64,000 nucleotides of DNA from Prauserella flavalba. Its GTDB lineage: Bacteria; Actinomycetota; Actinomycetes; Mycobacteriales; Pseudonocardiaceae. Each line of letters begins with the position of its first letter. The stretch's first letter is position 1. The notes beneath the pieces were generated by a model. It searched no databases and was not told the origin of the DNA. It worked only from the letters and a program-made list of their open reading frames with translations. The DNA lies in the NCBI RefSeq assembly GCF_003202235.1, contig NZ_MASU01000005.1, forward strand, positions 1,054,001 to 1,118,000, given 5' to 3'. Position numbers and translations under genes: made by a program. Positions 1-7,940 of the stretch are shown piece after piece.

Positions 1-1
1 C

Positions 2-1030
2 GACACCACGACGTACTCGTCCGAGCACGGCGTCGCGATCCTCGGCGGCGACAACCGTGCAGAGCCGCCGAAGAACGAGGGCCGGTTCCTGCCCGAGGAC
101 CTCGACCCGCCGGTGCAGACCGACTGGCGGAAGCTGATCGACCCGTACCTGACCACGAAACGTGTATCGGAGTACGAGCCCACGATCCGCGCGGTCACCG
201 ACGAGCTGCTCGACGCGGCACTGTCCGCCGGCCGCTTCCATGTGATGGCCGACTTCCTCCGGCCGCTGCAGCTGAAGGTCGTCTTCTCCGAGATCCTGCA
301 CCTGCCGGGCAGCGAGATCGACGACTGGATGCACTGGAGCCACGACCTATTCGTCGGTGAGACACCGGAGATCGCCGGTGCGGCGTTCGTGAGCATCAAC
401 AAGGCGGCCGAGGACCTGGTTCGCGAGCGCATGGCCAACCCGCTGCCCGACGACCTGGTGAGCGCGGTCTGCGCGGTCACCGAGATCGGTGGCAGGGAGC
501 CGACGCTGGCCGAGCGTACGGCCGTGGTGGTCCCGCTGGCCATCGCGGGCACCGAGTCGGTCGGCACCGTGCTCGGCGGCATCGTGCATCATCTCGCGAG
601 CCATCCGGACGACCTGGCCGAACTGGCCGGCGACCGGAGTCTCGTGCCGGCCGCCGTCGAGGAGGGCCTGCGCATGTTCGCGAACGTCACGGCGCTGCAG
701 CGAACGGCCACCGTGGACACCGAGCTGGCCGGGGTGCCGCTGGAGGCCGGGGCGAAGGTGTGGACGAGCTACAACGGCGCCAACCGCGACCCGGAGCGCT
801 TCCCCGACCCGCACACGTGGAACCTGCACCGCGACGAGGTGCGGCACGTCGCGTTCAGTGTCGGCCCGCACCGCTGCCTCGGCGCCAACCACGCGCGGCT
901 GATGATGCGCACCGCACTGGACCGGCTGCTGGAGCGGGCTCCGCGCTTCCGGCTCGCGCCCGGCCAGGACATCCAGCATTTCTCCATGCCGACCCGGGGC
1001 ATCCACGAGTTCTCGATCGAGGTGAGCTGA
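2..1030 (+). CDS. Cytochrome P450, 5' end outside window
   Basis: Heme monooxygenase, probably hydroxylating a lipophilic substrate with electrons from a ferredoxin system not seen here. The reading frame is open from base 2, so the N-terminus lies upstream. Visible signatures are the I-helix oxygen-activation segment AGTES (bases 545-559), an ExxR in EEGLR (about 660), and the heme loop FSVGPHRCLG with the thiolate Cys at 875-877. The C-terminal half is complete and ends at a TGA 3 bases before the SnoaL-like gene, so the two are probably co-transcribed. It lies at the edge of a cluster of flavin monooxygenases and acyl-CoA enzymes, suggesting a first oxidative step in catabolism rather than biosynthesis (inference). 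Family assignment is certain; substrate is unknown. Confidence 0.95.
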   Translation, partial: DTTTYSSEHGVAILGGDNRAEPPKNEGRFLPEDLDPPVQTDWRKLIDPYLTTKRVSEYEPTIRAVTDELLDAALSAGRFHVMADFLRPLQLKVVFSEILHLPGSEIDDWMHWSHDLFVGETPEIAGAAFVSINKAAEDLVRERMANPLPDDLVSAVCAVTEIGGREPTLAERTAVVVPLAIAGTESVGTVLGGIVHHLASHPDDLAELAGDRSLVPAAVEEGLRMFANVTALQRTATVDTELAGVPLEAGAKVWTSYNGANRDPERFPDPHTWNLHRDEVRHVAFSVGPHRCLGANHARLMMRTALDRLLERAPRFRLAPGQDIQHFSMPTRGIHEFSIEVS

Positions 1031-1033
1031 CCC

Positions 1034-1420
1034 ATGACAGCACCGGACCAGGCCCTGCTCGACCGCGCACACGCGGTGGTGGCCGCGTGGAACGCGCTCG
1101 ACTACGACGCCCTGCGGGAGCTCGTGCACGAGGACGTGACCGTCGTTCACCAGAACCGCGGCGTCGGCGCGCAGGGCCGCGAGAAGATGTTCGCGACGAT
1201 CGACGCGATGGGCAAGGCGTTTCCTGACCGCTCGATCGGCAAGACCACGCGCTGGGCGGTCAGCGGCCGCACGGTCTTCCGCGAGACCGTGTGGCAGGGC
1301 ACGGCGGCCGTCGACGTGCCCGGCTTCGGCAAGGCGGGCGAACACTGCTCGCTCAACGTCGCCTCGCTGATGACCTTCGGCGACGACGGCCGGCTCGTGG
1401 AGTGGTGCGACTACGGCTGA
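1034..1420 (+). CDS. SnoaL-like / NTF2-fold protein
   Basis: A 128-residue single-domain protein of the SnoaL/nuclear transport factor 2 fold, which includes ketosteroid isomerases, epoxide hydrolases and polyketide cyclases. The N-terminal helix (LLDRAHAVVAAWNALDYDALRELVHEDVT, split here) and the following HQNRGVGAQGRE strand are typical. It starts 3 bases after the P450 stop, so it is probably translated with it. No catalytic residues can be assigned with confidence. Role in the pathway is likely hydration, isomerisation or ring opening of the P450 product (inference). Confidence 0.75.
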   Translation: MTAPDQALLDRAHAVVAAWNALDYDALRELVHEDVTVVHQNRGVGAQGREKMFATIDAMGKAFPDRSIGKTTRWAVSGRTVFRETVWQGTAAVDVPGFGKAGEHCSLNVASLMTFGDDGRLVEWCDYG

Positions 1421-1424
1421 CGCA

Positions 1425-1460
1425 CCGGGCACTGGGCCGCTGCGGCGGCTCAGTGCCCGG
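1425..1460. terminator. Bidirectional hairpin between convergent genes
   Basis: Perfect 10-bp arms CCGGGCACTG (1425-1434) and CAGTGCCCGG (1451-1460) enclose a second small GC stem. It lies between the SnoaL-like gene and the convergent SDR and includes the SDR stop codon (1450-1452). No U-tract is visible, as is common in actinobacteria. Confidence 0.65.
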
Positions 1461-2217
1461 ACATGCCACCGTCCACGGCGAGCGTGACGCCGGTGATGTA
1501 GGACGACGCCGGGCTCGCCAGGAACACCACGGCCGCGTCCAGCTCGTGCTGCACCCCGAGCCTGCCCAGCGGACTGGTCTGCTTGAGGAAGGGCAGCAGG
1601 ACGTCGTCGGGGATCTCCTCCGTCATCTCGCTGGCGAAGTATCCCGGCGCGATGGCATTGACCCGGATTCCCTTACGGCCGGACCACTGCTGCGCGAGGT
1701 CGCGGGTGAGCCCGAGCACGCCCGCCTTGCTCGCGGCGTAGGCGGCCTGCGGCGCATACGACTTGACCAGTGCCAGCACACTGCTGATGTTCACGATGCT
1801 CGAACCGGGCCCCATCACCCGGCCGCAGGCCTGGGCGGCCCAGTAGGCACCATTGAGGTTGACGTCGATCACGCGGCGGAACTCGTCGGGAGACTCGCGC
1901 AGCGCCGGCACGGCGGTGCCCACCCCCGCGTTGTTCACGAGTACGTCGACGCGGCCGAACTCCGCGGTCGCCGCCTCGGCCAGCGCGGTGCAGCTGTCCG
2001 GGTCGGTGACGTCGGCGGCGACCGCCAGCGCACGCCTTCCCTCCGCGCGCACCTTCCCGGCGACCTCCGACAGCCGGTCGGTCCGCCGCGCCGCGAGCAC
2101 CACGTCGGCGCCCGCCTGGGCGAGCGCCACCGCGAACCCGGCGCCCAGTCCCGAGCTGGCACCCGTGACCACGGCGACCTTGCCGTCGAGGCGGAAGAGG
2201 TCGAGTACGTTCGGCAC
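1450..2217 (-). CDS. SDR family oxidoreductase (FabG-like)
   Basis: NAD(P)-dependent classical short-chain dehydrogenase of 255 residues. The cofactor motif TGASSGLG is at residues 18-25, NNAGVG at about 95, the catalytic Ser in NISSVLAL near 143 and the YAASK pair near 160. The C-terminus has the usual ITGVTLAVDGGMSGH ending. It follows the APH-like kinase gene by 10 bases on the same strand, giving the order dehydrogenase-kinase-SDR. That order recalls levulinate-type catabolic operons in which the SDR oxidises a 3-hydroxyacyl-CoA (inference). Substrate unknown. Confidence 0.88.
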   Translation of the reverse strand: MPNVLDLFRLDGKVAVVTGASSGLGAGFAVALAQAGADVVLAARRTDRLSEVAGKVRAEGRRALAVAADVTDPDSCTALAEAATAEFGRVDVLVNNAGVGTAVPALRESPDEFRRVIDVNLNGAYWAAQACGRVMGPGSSIVNISSVLALVKSYAPQAAYAASKAGVLGLTRDLAQQWSGRKGIRVNAIAPGYFASEMTEEIPDDVLLPFLKQTSPLGRLGVQHELDAAVVFLASPASSYITGVTLAVDGGMSGH

Positions 2218-2227
2218 GGCATCTCCT

Positions 2228-3259
2228 TCAGGAATTCGTTGCCAGCACGCGGAGTCCGGCGGCGGCCAGCGGGGCCACCGCCTCGCCCACGCGCTCGAAG
2301 CCCGACCCCCTGGTCAGGCCCTGCTGGAACCGGGCGTGGATACCCTCGGCGATCACGGCGATCTTGAAGTAGCCGAGCCCGAGGTAGAAGTCGAGGCGGC
2401 CGATGTCCCGTCCGGCCACCTCCGCGTACCGCTGCGCGAGCTGGTCCACCGGTGGCAGGCGGTCGCTCGTGGACGGTGCGGAGCCCGCGAGCACGGGCGC
2501 GAACGCGGGGTCGGCGTAGACGAGGTGCAGGCCGAGGTCGGCCAGCGGATCGCCGAGCGTCGCCATCTCCCAGTCCACGATCGCCAGCACGCGTCCCGGG
2601 TCACCGGGGTCGAGAATGGCGTTGTCGATCCGGAAGTCGCCGTGCACGATCGACGCGCCGCTCTCGGGCGGGCACCGGTCGGCGAGCCGGGCGTGGAGGG
2701 TCTCGATGTCGGCGAGCGGGCGAGTGCGCACGCGTTCCCACTGATCGCGCCAGCGCCGCACCTGGCGCCCCAGGTAGCCCTCCGGGCGCCCGAAGTCGCC
2801 GAGACCCACCTCGTCCGGCGCCACGGCGTGCAGGCGGGCCAGCGCGTCCACGAGACCATGTGCGCAGCGCGCGATGTCCGCATCGGAGAGTGCGTGCAGC
2901 TGCTCGGTGGTGCGCAGCACGGTGCCCTCGACGTACTCGACGATCGAGCACGGCACCCCGAGCACGTCCGCCTCGGCGAACGCGACGGCACGCGCGACCG
3001 GCACGTCGCTCGCCCCCAATGCGGCGACCACCCGGTACTCGCGGCCCATGTCGTGCGCCGACGGCGTGAGCCCGCCCAGCGGCGGGCGGCGCAGCACCCA
3101 GCGCCGCCGTCCGTCGGAGAGCAGGTAGGTGAGGTTCGACCGCCCGCCCTGCAGCAGCCGGCCGTTCAACGTGCCGCCGAAGCCGGGGACGTGCTCGGCG
3201 AAGAACGCCTCCAGCGCGGGCAGGTCGAGTCCGTCCAGTGTGGACTGGTCGGCGCTCAT
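2228..3259 (-). CDS. APH-type phosphotransferase (ACAD10/11 N-domain / LvaA-like)
   Basis: A 343-residue aminoglycoside-phosphotransferase-fold kinase. Brenner-type catalytic loop HGDFRIDNAI and the metal-binding IVDWEMATLGDP are clear. In mammals this domain is fused to acyl-CoA dehydrogenase in ACAD10/11, and in Pseudomonas levulinate catabolism LvaA phosphorylates a 4-hydroxyacyl-CoA. The ATG start at 3259 overlaps the stop of the preceding acyl-CoA dehydrogenase as ATGA, which supports this start over a longer frame that reads back through that gene. Coupled translation suggests that the two proteins act together: the kinase phosphorylates the hydroxyl and the dehydrogenase-fold partner removes phosphate (inference). 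Confidence 0.88.
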   Translation of the reverse strand: MSADQSTLDGLDLPALEAFFAEHVPGFGGTLNGRLLQGGRSNLTYLLSDGRRRWVLRRPPLGGLTPSAHDMGREYRVVAALGASDVPVARAVAFAEADVLGVPCSIVEYVEGTVLRTTEQLHALSDADIARCAHGLVDALARLHAVAPDEVGLGDFGRPEGYLGRQVRRWRDQWERVRTRPLADIETLHARLADRCPPESGASIVHGDFRIDNAILDPGDPGRVLAIVDWEMATLGDPLADLGLHLVYADPAFAPVLAGSAPSTSDRLPPVDQLAQRYAEVAGRDIGRLDFYLGLGYFKIAVIAEGIHARFQQGLTRGSGFERVGEAVAPLAAAGLRVLATNS

Positions 3260-4449
3260 CGGGCCGCCTTCGCGTCGTGGCGCCGCAGGACCCGCCGGGC
3301 GATGGCCCAGCGATGCGTCTCGGAAGGCCCGTCGTAGATCCGGAAGGGCCGCACCTCCCGCAGGAACCGGCCCAGCAGCAGGTCGCCCGAGATGCCCAGC
3401 GATCCGCAGATCTGCACCGCGCGGTCGACCACGCGCCAGATCGCCTCGGCACAGAACGTCTTGGCGATCGACGTGGACTGCGACGCCGAGCGACCCTGGT
3501 CCAACTCCCAGCAGGCCTGCAGGATGAGCCCCCTGCACGCGGCGATGTCGATCTCGCTGTCGGCGATCAGCTGCTGCACCATCCCCAGCTCACCGAGGCG
3601 GGAGCCGAACAGCTCGCGCTCCGCGGCGCGCGCGACCGCGATGTCCTGAGCGCGCCTGGCGATGCCCAGCCAGCGCATGCAGTGCGTCATCCGCGCGGGC
3701 CCGAGCCGCACCTGGGCGTAGCGGAAGCCTTCGTCGACCTCGCCGAGCACCGCCTCATCCGGCACCACGCAGTTGTCGAAGACGAGCTCGATGTGCCCGC
3801 CGTACAGGCTCTCGTCCAGCGTGTCGATGTGCCGCACCGACGTCATCCCGGGGTTGTCGGCGTCGACGAGGAACATGGTCGCTCCCCCAGTCTCGCCAGG
3901 CTCACCGGATGTCCTGGCCATGCAGATGGCGAACCCGGCGCCGTCCGCGCCGGTGATGAACCACTTGCGGCCGTCGATGCGCCAGCCACCCGGCACGCGG
4001 GTGGCGCGGGTGGTGAGGGCGCCCGGGTCGGAGCCCGCCCCGGGCGCGGGCTCGGTCATCGCGAAGCACGACCGGATGTCCCCCGTCGCGAGCGGCCGGA
4101 GGTAGCGCTCCTTCTGCTCGCCGGTCGCGATCGCCTCGAGCATGTGCATGTTGCCCTCGTCCGGCGCGGCGATGTTGAGGGCGAGCGGGCCCAGCAGCGA
4201 GTAGCCGGCTTCCTCGAACACGGCGGCCCGGCCACGCATGTCGAGCCCATGCCCGCCGTACTCGGTGCCGACGTGCGGGGCGAAGACCCCGGCGTCCTTC
4301 GCACCGGACTGCAGCGCCGCCCGGATCTCCTCCGACCGCGCGACGCCGTCGTTCGCCTCCTCGACGGGGATCACCACCTCGCGGACGAACTCGGCGGTGC
4401 GCCGCGCGAGCTCGGCGACGTCCGGGCTGGGGGTGAGGTCGACGGCCAT
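3256..4449 (-). CDS. Acyl-CoA dehydrogenase family protein (ACAD10/11 / LvaC-like)
   Basis: A 397-residue FAD-dependent acyl-CoA dehydrogenase fold protein. The FAD/substrate segment CFAMTEPAPGAGSDP and the C-terminal RIYDGPSETHR motif are visible; the latter has Asp where classical members carry the catalytic Glu, as in the ACAD10/11 branch. First gene of a minus-strand unit with the APH kinase (4-base overlap) and SDR. Divergent from the TetR gene across two matching operators at 4465-4480 and 4531-4546, so it is probably repressed by that TetR. Paired with the kinase it may process 4-phosphorylated acyl-CoAs rather than simple saturated ones (inference). Confidence 0.9.
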   Translation of the reverse strand: MAVDLTPSPDVAELARRTAEFVREVVIPVEEANDGVARSEEIRAALQSGAKDAGVFAPHVGTEYGGHGLDMRGRAAVFEEAGYSLLGPLALNIAAPDEGNMHMLEAIATGEQKERYLRPLATGDIRSCFAMTEPAPGAGSDPGALTTRATRVPGGWRIDGRKWFITGADGAGFAICMARTSGEPGETGGATMFLVDADNPGMTSVRHIDTLDESLYGGHIELVFDNCVVPDEAVLGEVDEGFRYAQVRLGPARMTHCMRWLGIARRAQDIAVARAAERELFGSRLGELGMVQQLIADSEIDIAACRGLILQACWELDQGRSASQSTSIAKTFCAEAIWRVVDRAVQICGSLGISGDLLLGRFLREVRPFRIYDGPSETHRWAIARRVLRRHDAKAAR

Positions 4450-4464
4450 GACGCCTCCACGCTA

Positions 4465-4480
4465 GCTAATGGATATTAGC
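4465..4480. promoter_or_regulatory. TetR operator candidate 1
   Basis: Inverted repeat GCTAAT-GGAT-ATTAGC. It shares GCTAA-N6-TTAGC with a second site 66 bases away, both in the divergent promoter region between the acyl-CoA dehydrogenase and tetR genes. Confidence 0.7.
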
Positions 4481-4530
4481 CGTGACGGTAGTGGCCTTCT
4501 CTGACGGAATCAAACACAGCTCCGGAGTCC

Positions 4531-4546
4531 GCTAACATGAATTAGC
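4531..4546. promoter_or_regulatory. TetR operator candidate 2
   Basis: Inverted repeat GCTAA-CATGAA-TTAGC, the same 16-bp layout as the site at 4465. It ends 19 bases before the tetR start, so it probably serves autoregulation. Confidence 0.7.
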
Positions 4547-4565
4547 TCGCGGAGAGGGAGATGAC

Positions 4566-5162
4566 GTGGACCGGTTCGCCGACATCCGGACGGCGGCGCT
4601 CGAGCTGTTCACCCGCAAGGGATACGAAGCCACGACGATGGCCGACATCGGCGCGGCGGTCGGGATGCGCGCCCCGAGCCTGTACAAGCACGTCGACTCC
4701 AAGCAGGACGTCCTCGCGCGGCTCATGACCGCCACGATGACGGAATTGCTCACCGCGCACCGCGCGGCCGTCGGCACCACCACCGACCCCGTGGAACGCC
4801 TGCGGCGCGCCACCGAGGCCCACGTCCGCTACCACGCGCGGCACCGGCTCGAGGCGTTCGTCGGCAACCGGGAGATCCGCGCGCTGGTGGAGCCCCATCG
4901 CGGCCGGGTGCTGGCCCTGCGTTCCGAGTACGAGGCCGCGTTCCGCGAGCTCGTCGAGGCGGGCGTCGCCACGGGTGCCTTCCAGGTCGCCTCGGTCAAG
5001 CTCGCCTCCTACGCGATCCTCGACCTCGGCATGGGCGTCGCCGTCTGGTACCGCGAAGACGGCGAATACAGCGAGGACACGCTGGTGTGGCAGTACAGCG
5101 CCTTCGCGCTGAGCATCGTCGGCGCTGCCGGCGCGGCAACCCGTCAGGTGGAACCTTCTTGA
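4566..5162 (+). CDS. TetR/AcrR family transcriptional regulator
   Basis: A 198-residue repressor with the N-terminal TetR helix-turn-helix at about residues 23-42 (TTMADIGAAVGMRAPSLYKH) and a helical ligand domain. The GTG start at 4566 follows GAGGGAG at good spacing. Divergent from the ACAD-APH-SDR unit; two GCTAA-N6-TTAGC palindromes lie between. By family analogy the ligand may be an acyl-CoA, so the local catabolic genes would be derepressed by substrate (inference). Confidence 0.92.
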   Translation: MDRFADIRTAALELFTRKGYEATTMADIGAAVGMRAPSLYKHVDSKQDVLARLMTATMTELLTAHRAAVGTTTDPVERLRRATEAHVRYHARHRLEAFVGNREIRALVEPHRGRVLALRSEYEAAFRELVEAGVATGAFQVASVKLASYAILDLGMGVAVWYREDGEYSEDTLVWQYSAFALSIVGAAGAATRQVEPS

Positions 5163-5179
5163 GTTCCCGCATGCGGCGA

Positions 5180-5195
5180 GTGACATTTAGGTCAC
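5180..5195. promoter_or_regulatory. Palindrome upstream of small Cys-rich gene
   Basis: Perfect inverted repeat GTGAC-ATTTAG-GTCAC, 33 bases ahead of the small ORF start. Spacing does not match the CRP/GlxR consensus (GTGA-N6-TCAC). Binder unknown. Confidence 0.4.
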
Positions 5196-5228
5196 GCAGT
5201 GTCGCCAGTCGCATGGAGGAGACCGGAG

Positions 5229-5432
5229 ATGGGAATCTGGGCCGGGGTCGCACGCGCGCTCGACAAGTCCGCCGACAAGGTCGCCACCCGCAAGGGCAAG
5301 GTGGTGCGGACGACGAAGAAGGTGGTCGACGGGCTCTGTGTGGGGTGCCTGCGCCCGACCGGCAAGCAGCAGTGCGGGGTTCCGTGCTGCGGCCGGACCC
5401 AGTGCATGCGCGTGGTGATCGAGCGCATCTGA
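5229..5432 (+). CDS. Small cysteine-rich hypothetical protein
   Basis: A 67-residue basic protein. The N-terminal half is Lys/Arg rich and amphipathic; the C-terminal half carries six Cys (37, 40, 49, 53, 54, 59) in a CxxC ... CxxxCC ... C pattern that could bind zinc or an Fe-S cluster. The ATG at 5229 is preceded by GGAGGAGACCGGAG, a strong ribosome site, which argues for this start over one 30 bases upstream. I do not recognise the family. It stands alone between tetR and the second acyl-CoA dehydrogenase. Confidence 0.6.
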   Translation: MGIWAGVARALDKSADKVATRKGKVVRTTKKVVDGLCVGCLRPTGKQQCGVPCCGRTQCMRVVIERI

Positions 5433-5436
5433 CCCC

Positions 5437-5503
5437 CGCTGTGGGAGTCCACAAAGCCCGCCACCGCGAGTGGTGGCCTCCGGGCCTGCGACGTTCCTAG
5501 CGT
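5437..5503 (+). promoter_or_regulatory. Promoter region of ACAD2-APH2 unit with PucR-type operator candidate
   Basis: At 5437-5456 lies CGCTGTGGGAGTCCACAAAG, a variant of CGTTGT-N8-ACAACG containing the perfect palindrome TGTGG-N4-CCACA. A TAGCGT -10-like hexamer starts at 5498, 61 bases downstream. The same geometry (60 bases) occurs ahead of the SnoaL gene at 13331. A further inverted repeat GATCCGC-N11-GCGGATC is at 5505-5529, and a short GCCACC/GGTGGC stem at 5460-5477. Confidence 0.45.
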
Positions 5504-5542
5504 TGATCCGCATTCATCGACAGCGGATCGAGAGGGCGGCAG

Positions 5543-6823
5543 ATGACCTGGGACTTCTCCACCGAACCGGAGTTCGCGGCGAAGCTGGACTGGGCGCGGG
5601 ACTTCGTGCGCGAGGAGATCTACCCGCTCGAGGTGCTCGACCTGGACCACGCCGGGTTCCGGAGGCTCGCCGCTCCGTTGCAGCAGCGGGTCAAGGAGCA
5701 CGGCCTGTGGGCCGCCCACCTCGGTCCCGAGCTCGGCGGCCAGGGGTACGGGCAGCTGAAGCTCGGTCTGCTGCACGAGATCCTGGGCACGAGCGAGCTG
5801 GCGCCGTACGTCTTCGGCTGCCAGGCGCCGGACTCGGGCAACGCCGAGCTGCTCGCGCTCGCCGGCACCGACGAGCAGCGTGCCCGCTGGATGCACCCGC
5901 TGCTCGACGGGACGCTGCTGAGCGCGTTCTCGATGACCGAGCAGGGCACCGGCTCGGACCCCCGGCAATTCACCACCTCGGCAAGGCTCGACGGTGACGA
6001 GTGGGTGCTGAACGGGCGCAAGTGGTTCGTCGGCAACGCCTCGCGCGCCGACTTCCACATCGTCATGGCGGTCACCGAGCCCGACGCGCCGCCGCACCAC
6101 CGCATGTCGATGCTCATCGTGCCGACCGGCGTTGCCGGCATCGAGACGCGCGAGCTCGGCCTCATGAACGACCCGGAGCATCGCAACCCCGTGTGGTCGC
6201 ACTGCGAGGTCGGCTACCACGACGTGCGGGTGCCCGCGGAGAACCTGCTCGGCGGGCGCGGCGAGGCGTTCGCGCTCGCCCAGAAGCGGCTCGGTCCCGG
6301 ACGCATCCACCACTGCATGCGCTGGATCGGCGTCTGCCGCAGGGCCTTCGACATGCTGTGCGAGCGTGCCGTGAGCATCGACGTGCACGGCAGCCTGCTC
6401 TCCGAGAAGCAGACCGTGCAGAACTGGGTGGCCGACTCGGCCGCGGCGATCGAGTCGGCCCGCCTGCTGACGCTGCGGACGGCGTGGAAGATCGACCAGG
6501 TCGGCGCCAAGGAGGCCCGCACCGACATCGCGATGATCAAGTATCACGGCGCGACCGTGCTGCACGACGTGATCGACCGGGCGATCCAGGTGCATGGATC
6601 ATTGGGCTTCTCGACAGACCTGCCGCTGGAGCAGATGTACCGCTGGGCGCGCGCGGCACGGATCTACGACGGTCCGGACGAAGTCCACCGCGTGACGGTC
6701 GCGAAACGGCTGCTCAAGAAATACTCGGCCCGCACAGTCCCGACCGAGCACGTCCCGACCCGGCGCGCCGCGGCGCTGGAGCGGTTCCGGGGGCAGCTCG
6801 ACCTCGCGCTGGCCGCGCAATGA
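5543..6823 (+). CDS. Acyl-CoA dehydrogenase family protein (second ACAD10/11-like copy)
   Basis: A 426-residue FAD-dependent acyl-CoA dehydrogenase fold protein with AFSMTEQGTGSDP and the C-terminal RIYDGPDEVHR motif (Asp at the position of the usual catalytic Glu). It mirrors the pair on the other side of tetR: here the order is ACAD then APH on the plus strand, joined by an ATGA overlap. Probably a second hydroxyacyl-CoA processing pair for a different chain or stereoisomer (inference). Confidence 0.9.
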   Translation: MTWDFSTEPEFAAKLDWARDFVREEIYPLEVLDLDHAGFRRLAAPLQQRVKEHGLWAAHLGPELGGQGYGQLKLGLLHEILGTSELAPYVFGCQAPDSGNAELLALAGTDEQRARWMHPLLDGTLLSAFSMTEQGTGSDPRQFTTSARLDGDEWVLNGRKWFVGNASRADFHIVMAVTEPDAPPHHRMSMLIVPTGVAGIETRELGLMNDPEHRNPVWSHCEVGYHDVRVPAENLLGGRGEAFALAQKRLGPGRIHHCMRWIGVCRRAFDMLCERAVSIDVHGSLLSEKQTVQNWVADSAAAIESARLLTLRTAWKIDQVGAKEARTDIAMIKYHGATVLHDVIDRAIQVHGSLGFSTDLPLEQMYRWARAARIYDGPDEVHRVTVAKRLLKKYSARTVPTEHVPTRRAAALERFRGQLDLALAAQ

Positions 6824-7839
6824 CCGCCACGGCATTGGACCGCCCGGTCGCGGACTGGCTCACCGGGCACACCGGCAGGCCGGGGCCGTGGGAGCTGCGC
6901 CGCCTCACCGGCGGCAACTCCAACGAAACCTGCCTCCTGACGTGCGCCGACACCGAGTACGTGCTGCGGAGGCCGCCCCGCCACGCGCTGTCGGCCTCCG
7001 CGCACAGCGTCGCCAGGGAACACCGGCTGCTCGCCGCGCTGGAGCACACCGCGGTCGCCGCGCCGCGCCCGGTCGCGCTGTGCGACGACGCGGGCGTGCC
7101 GATGGCGCCGTTCCTGGTCATGGAGCACGTACCCGGCGCGGTGTCGATCACCAGCGAGCTGCCGGAGGCCTACCGCGGACACCCGGACGCGCTCACGCGG
7201 CTGGCCGACGAGGTCGTGGACGTGCTCGCGGCGATCCACCTCGCGGACTGGCGGGCGGCGGGGCTCGGCGACTTCGGCCGCCCGGCGAACTTCCTCGAAC
7301 GGCAGGTGCCCCGCTGGTACCGGCAATGGGAGGGCATCGCCCGCCGCCCGCTGCCCATGCTGCCGCGCGTCGCCCGGTGGCTGGAGGAGAACCGTCCCGA
7401 CGAGGGCCCGCCCGCGCTGCTGCACGGGGACTTCCACCTCGACAACTGCCTGTTCTCGGTGGACGAGCCCCGGCTGCTCGCCGTGATCGACTGGGAGCTG
7501 GCCACGATCGGCGATCCGCTGCTCGACCTCGGGCTGCTGCTCGCGTTCTGGGGCGAACGGCCCCGCCCCGGCATGCCCGCCATTCAGGCCGTCTCGCGCC
7601 TGCCGGGCGCGCCCACCCGCGAGCATCTCCTCGCGCGCTACCGCGACGCGGTGGGCAGGCCCGTGGAGAACATCGGGTACTACGTCTGCCTGGCGCTGTT
7701 CAAGCTCGCGGCCATCGTCGAGGCGGCCTACTCGCAGTACCTCGCCGGCGAGCTGGACACCCCCTACGCCGCGGCGCTGGAGCACGACGTGCCCGCGCTG
7801 CTGGACGAGGCGGCCGCCGCGGCGGGCCTCGGCGCGTGA
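6820..7839 (+). CDS. APH-type phosphotransferase (second copy)
   Basis: A 339-residue kinase of the APH/choline-kinase fold. Catalytic loop HGDFHLDNCLF and metal site VIDWELATIGDPLLD are intact. Its ATG overlaps the stop of the acyl-CoA dehydrogenase gene (ATGA), a coupling seen also at 3256-3259. Like the first copy it resembles the kinase half of ACAD10/11 and LvaA and is expected to phosphorylate a hydroxyacyl-CoA (family knowledge; substrate inferred). Confidence 0.88.
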   Translation: MTATALDRPVADWLTGHTGRPGPWELRRLTGGNSNETCLLTCADTEYVLRRPPRHALSASAHSVAREHRLLAALEHTAVAAPRPVALCDDAGVPMAPFLVMEHVPGAVSITSELPEAYRGHPDALTRLADEVVDVLAAIHLADWRAAGLGDFGRPANFLERQVPRWYRQWEGIARRPLPMLPRVARWLEENRPDEGPPALLHGDFHLDNCLFSVDEPRLLAVIDWELATIGDPLLDLGLLLAFWGERPRPGMPAIQAVSRLPGAPTREHLLARYRDAVGRPVENIGYYVCLALFKLAAIVEAAYSQYLAGELDTPYAAALEHDVPALLDEAAAAAGLGA

Positions 7840-7940
7840 TTTGGAGTTCTCCACAACCACAGCCTCCGGTTCGCCTTGGGCACCCCGCGCCCGGCGGGGC
7901 ACGCTCGACGGGCACCGGCAACGTCGACAAAGGAGACGGC

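Noticed and set aside
3260-3538. N-terminal extension of the APH-type kinase
   Set aside because: It runs back inside the acyl-CoA dehydrogenase gene and has no family similarity; the ATGA start at 3259 is better.
5180-5195. CRP/GlxR site
   Set aside because: The half-site spacing is 8 between GTGA and TCAC, not 6 as in the consensus.
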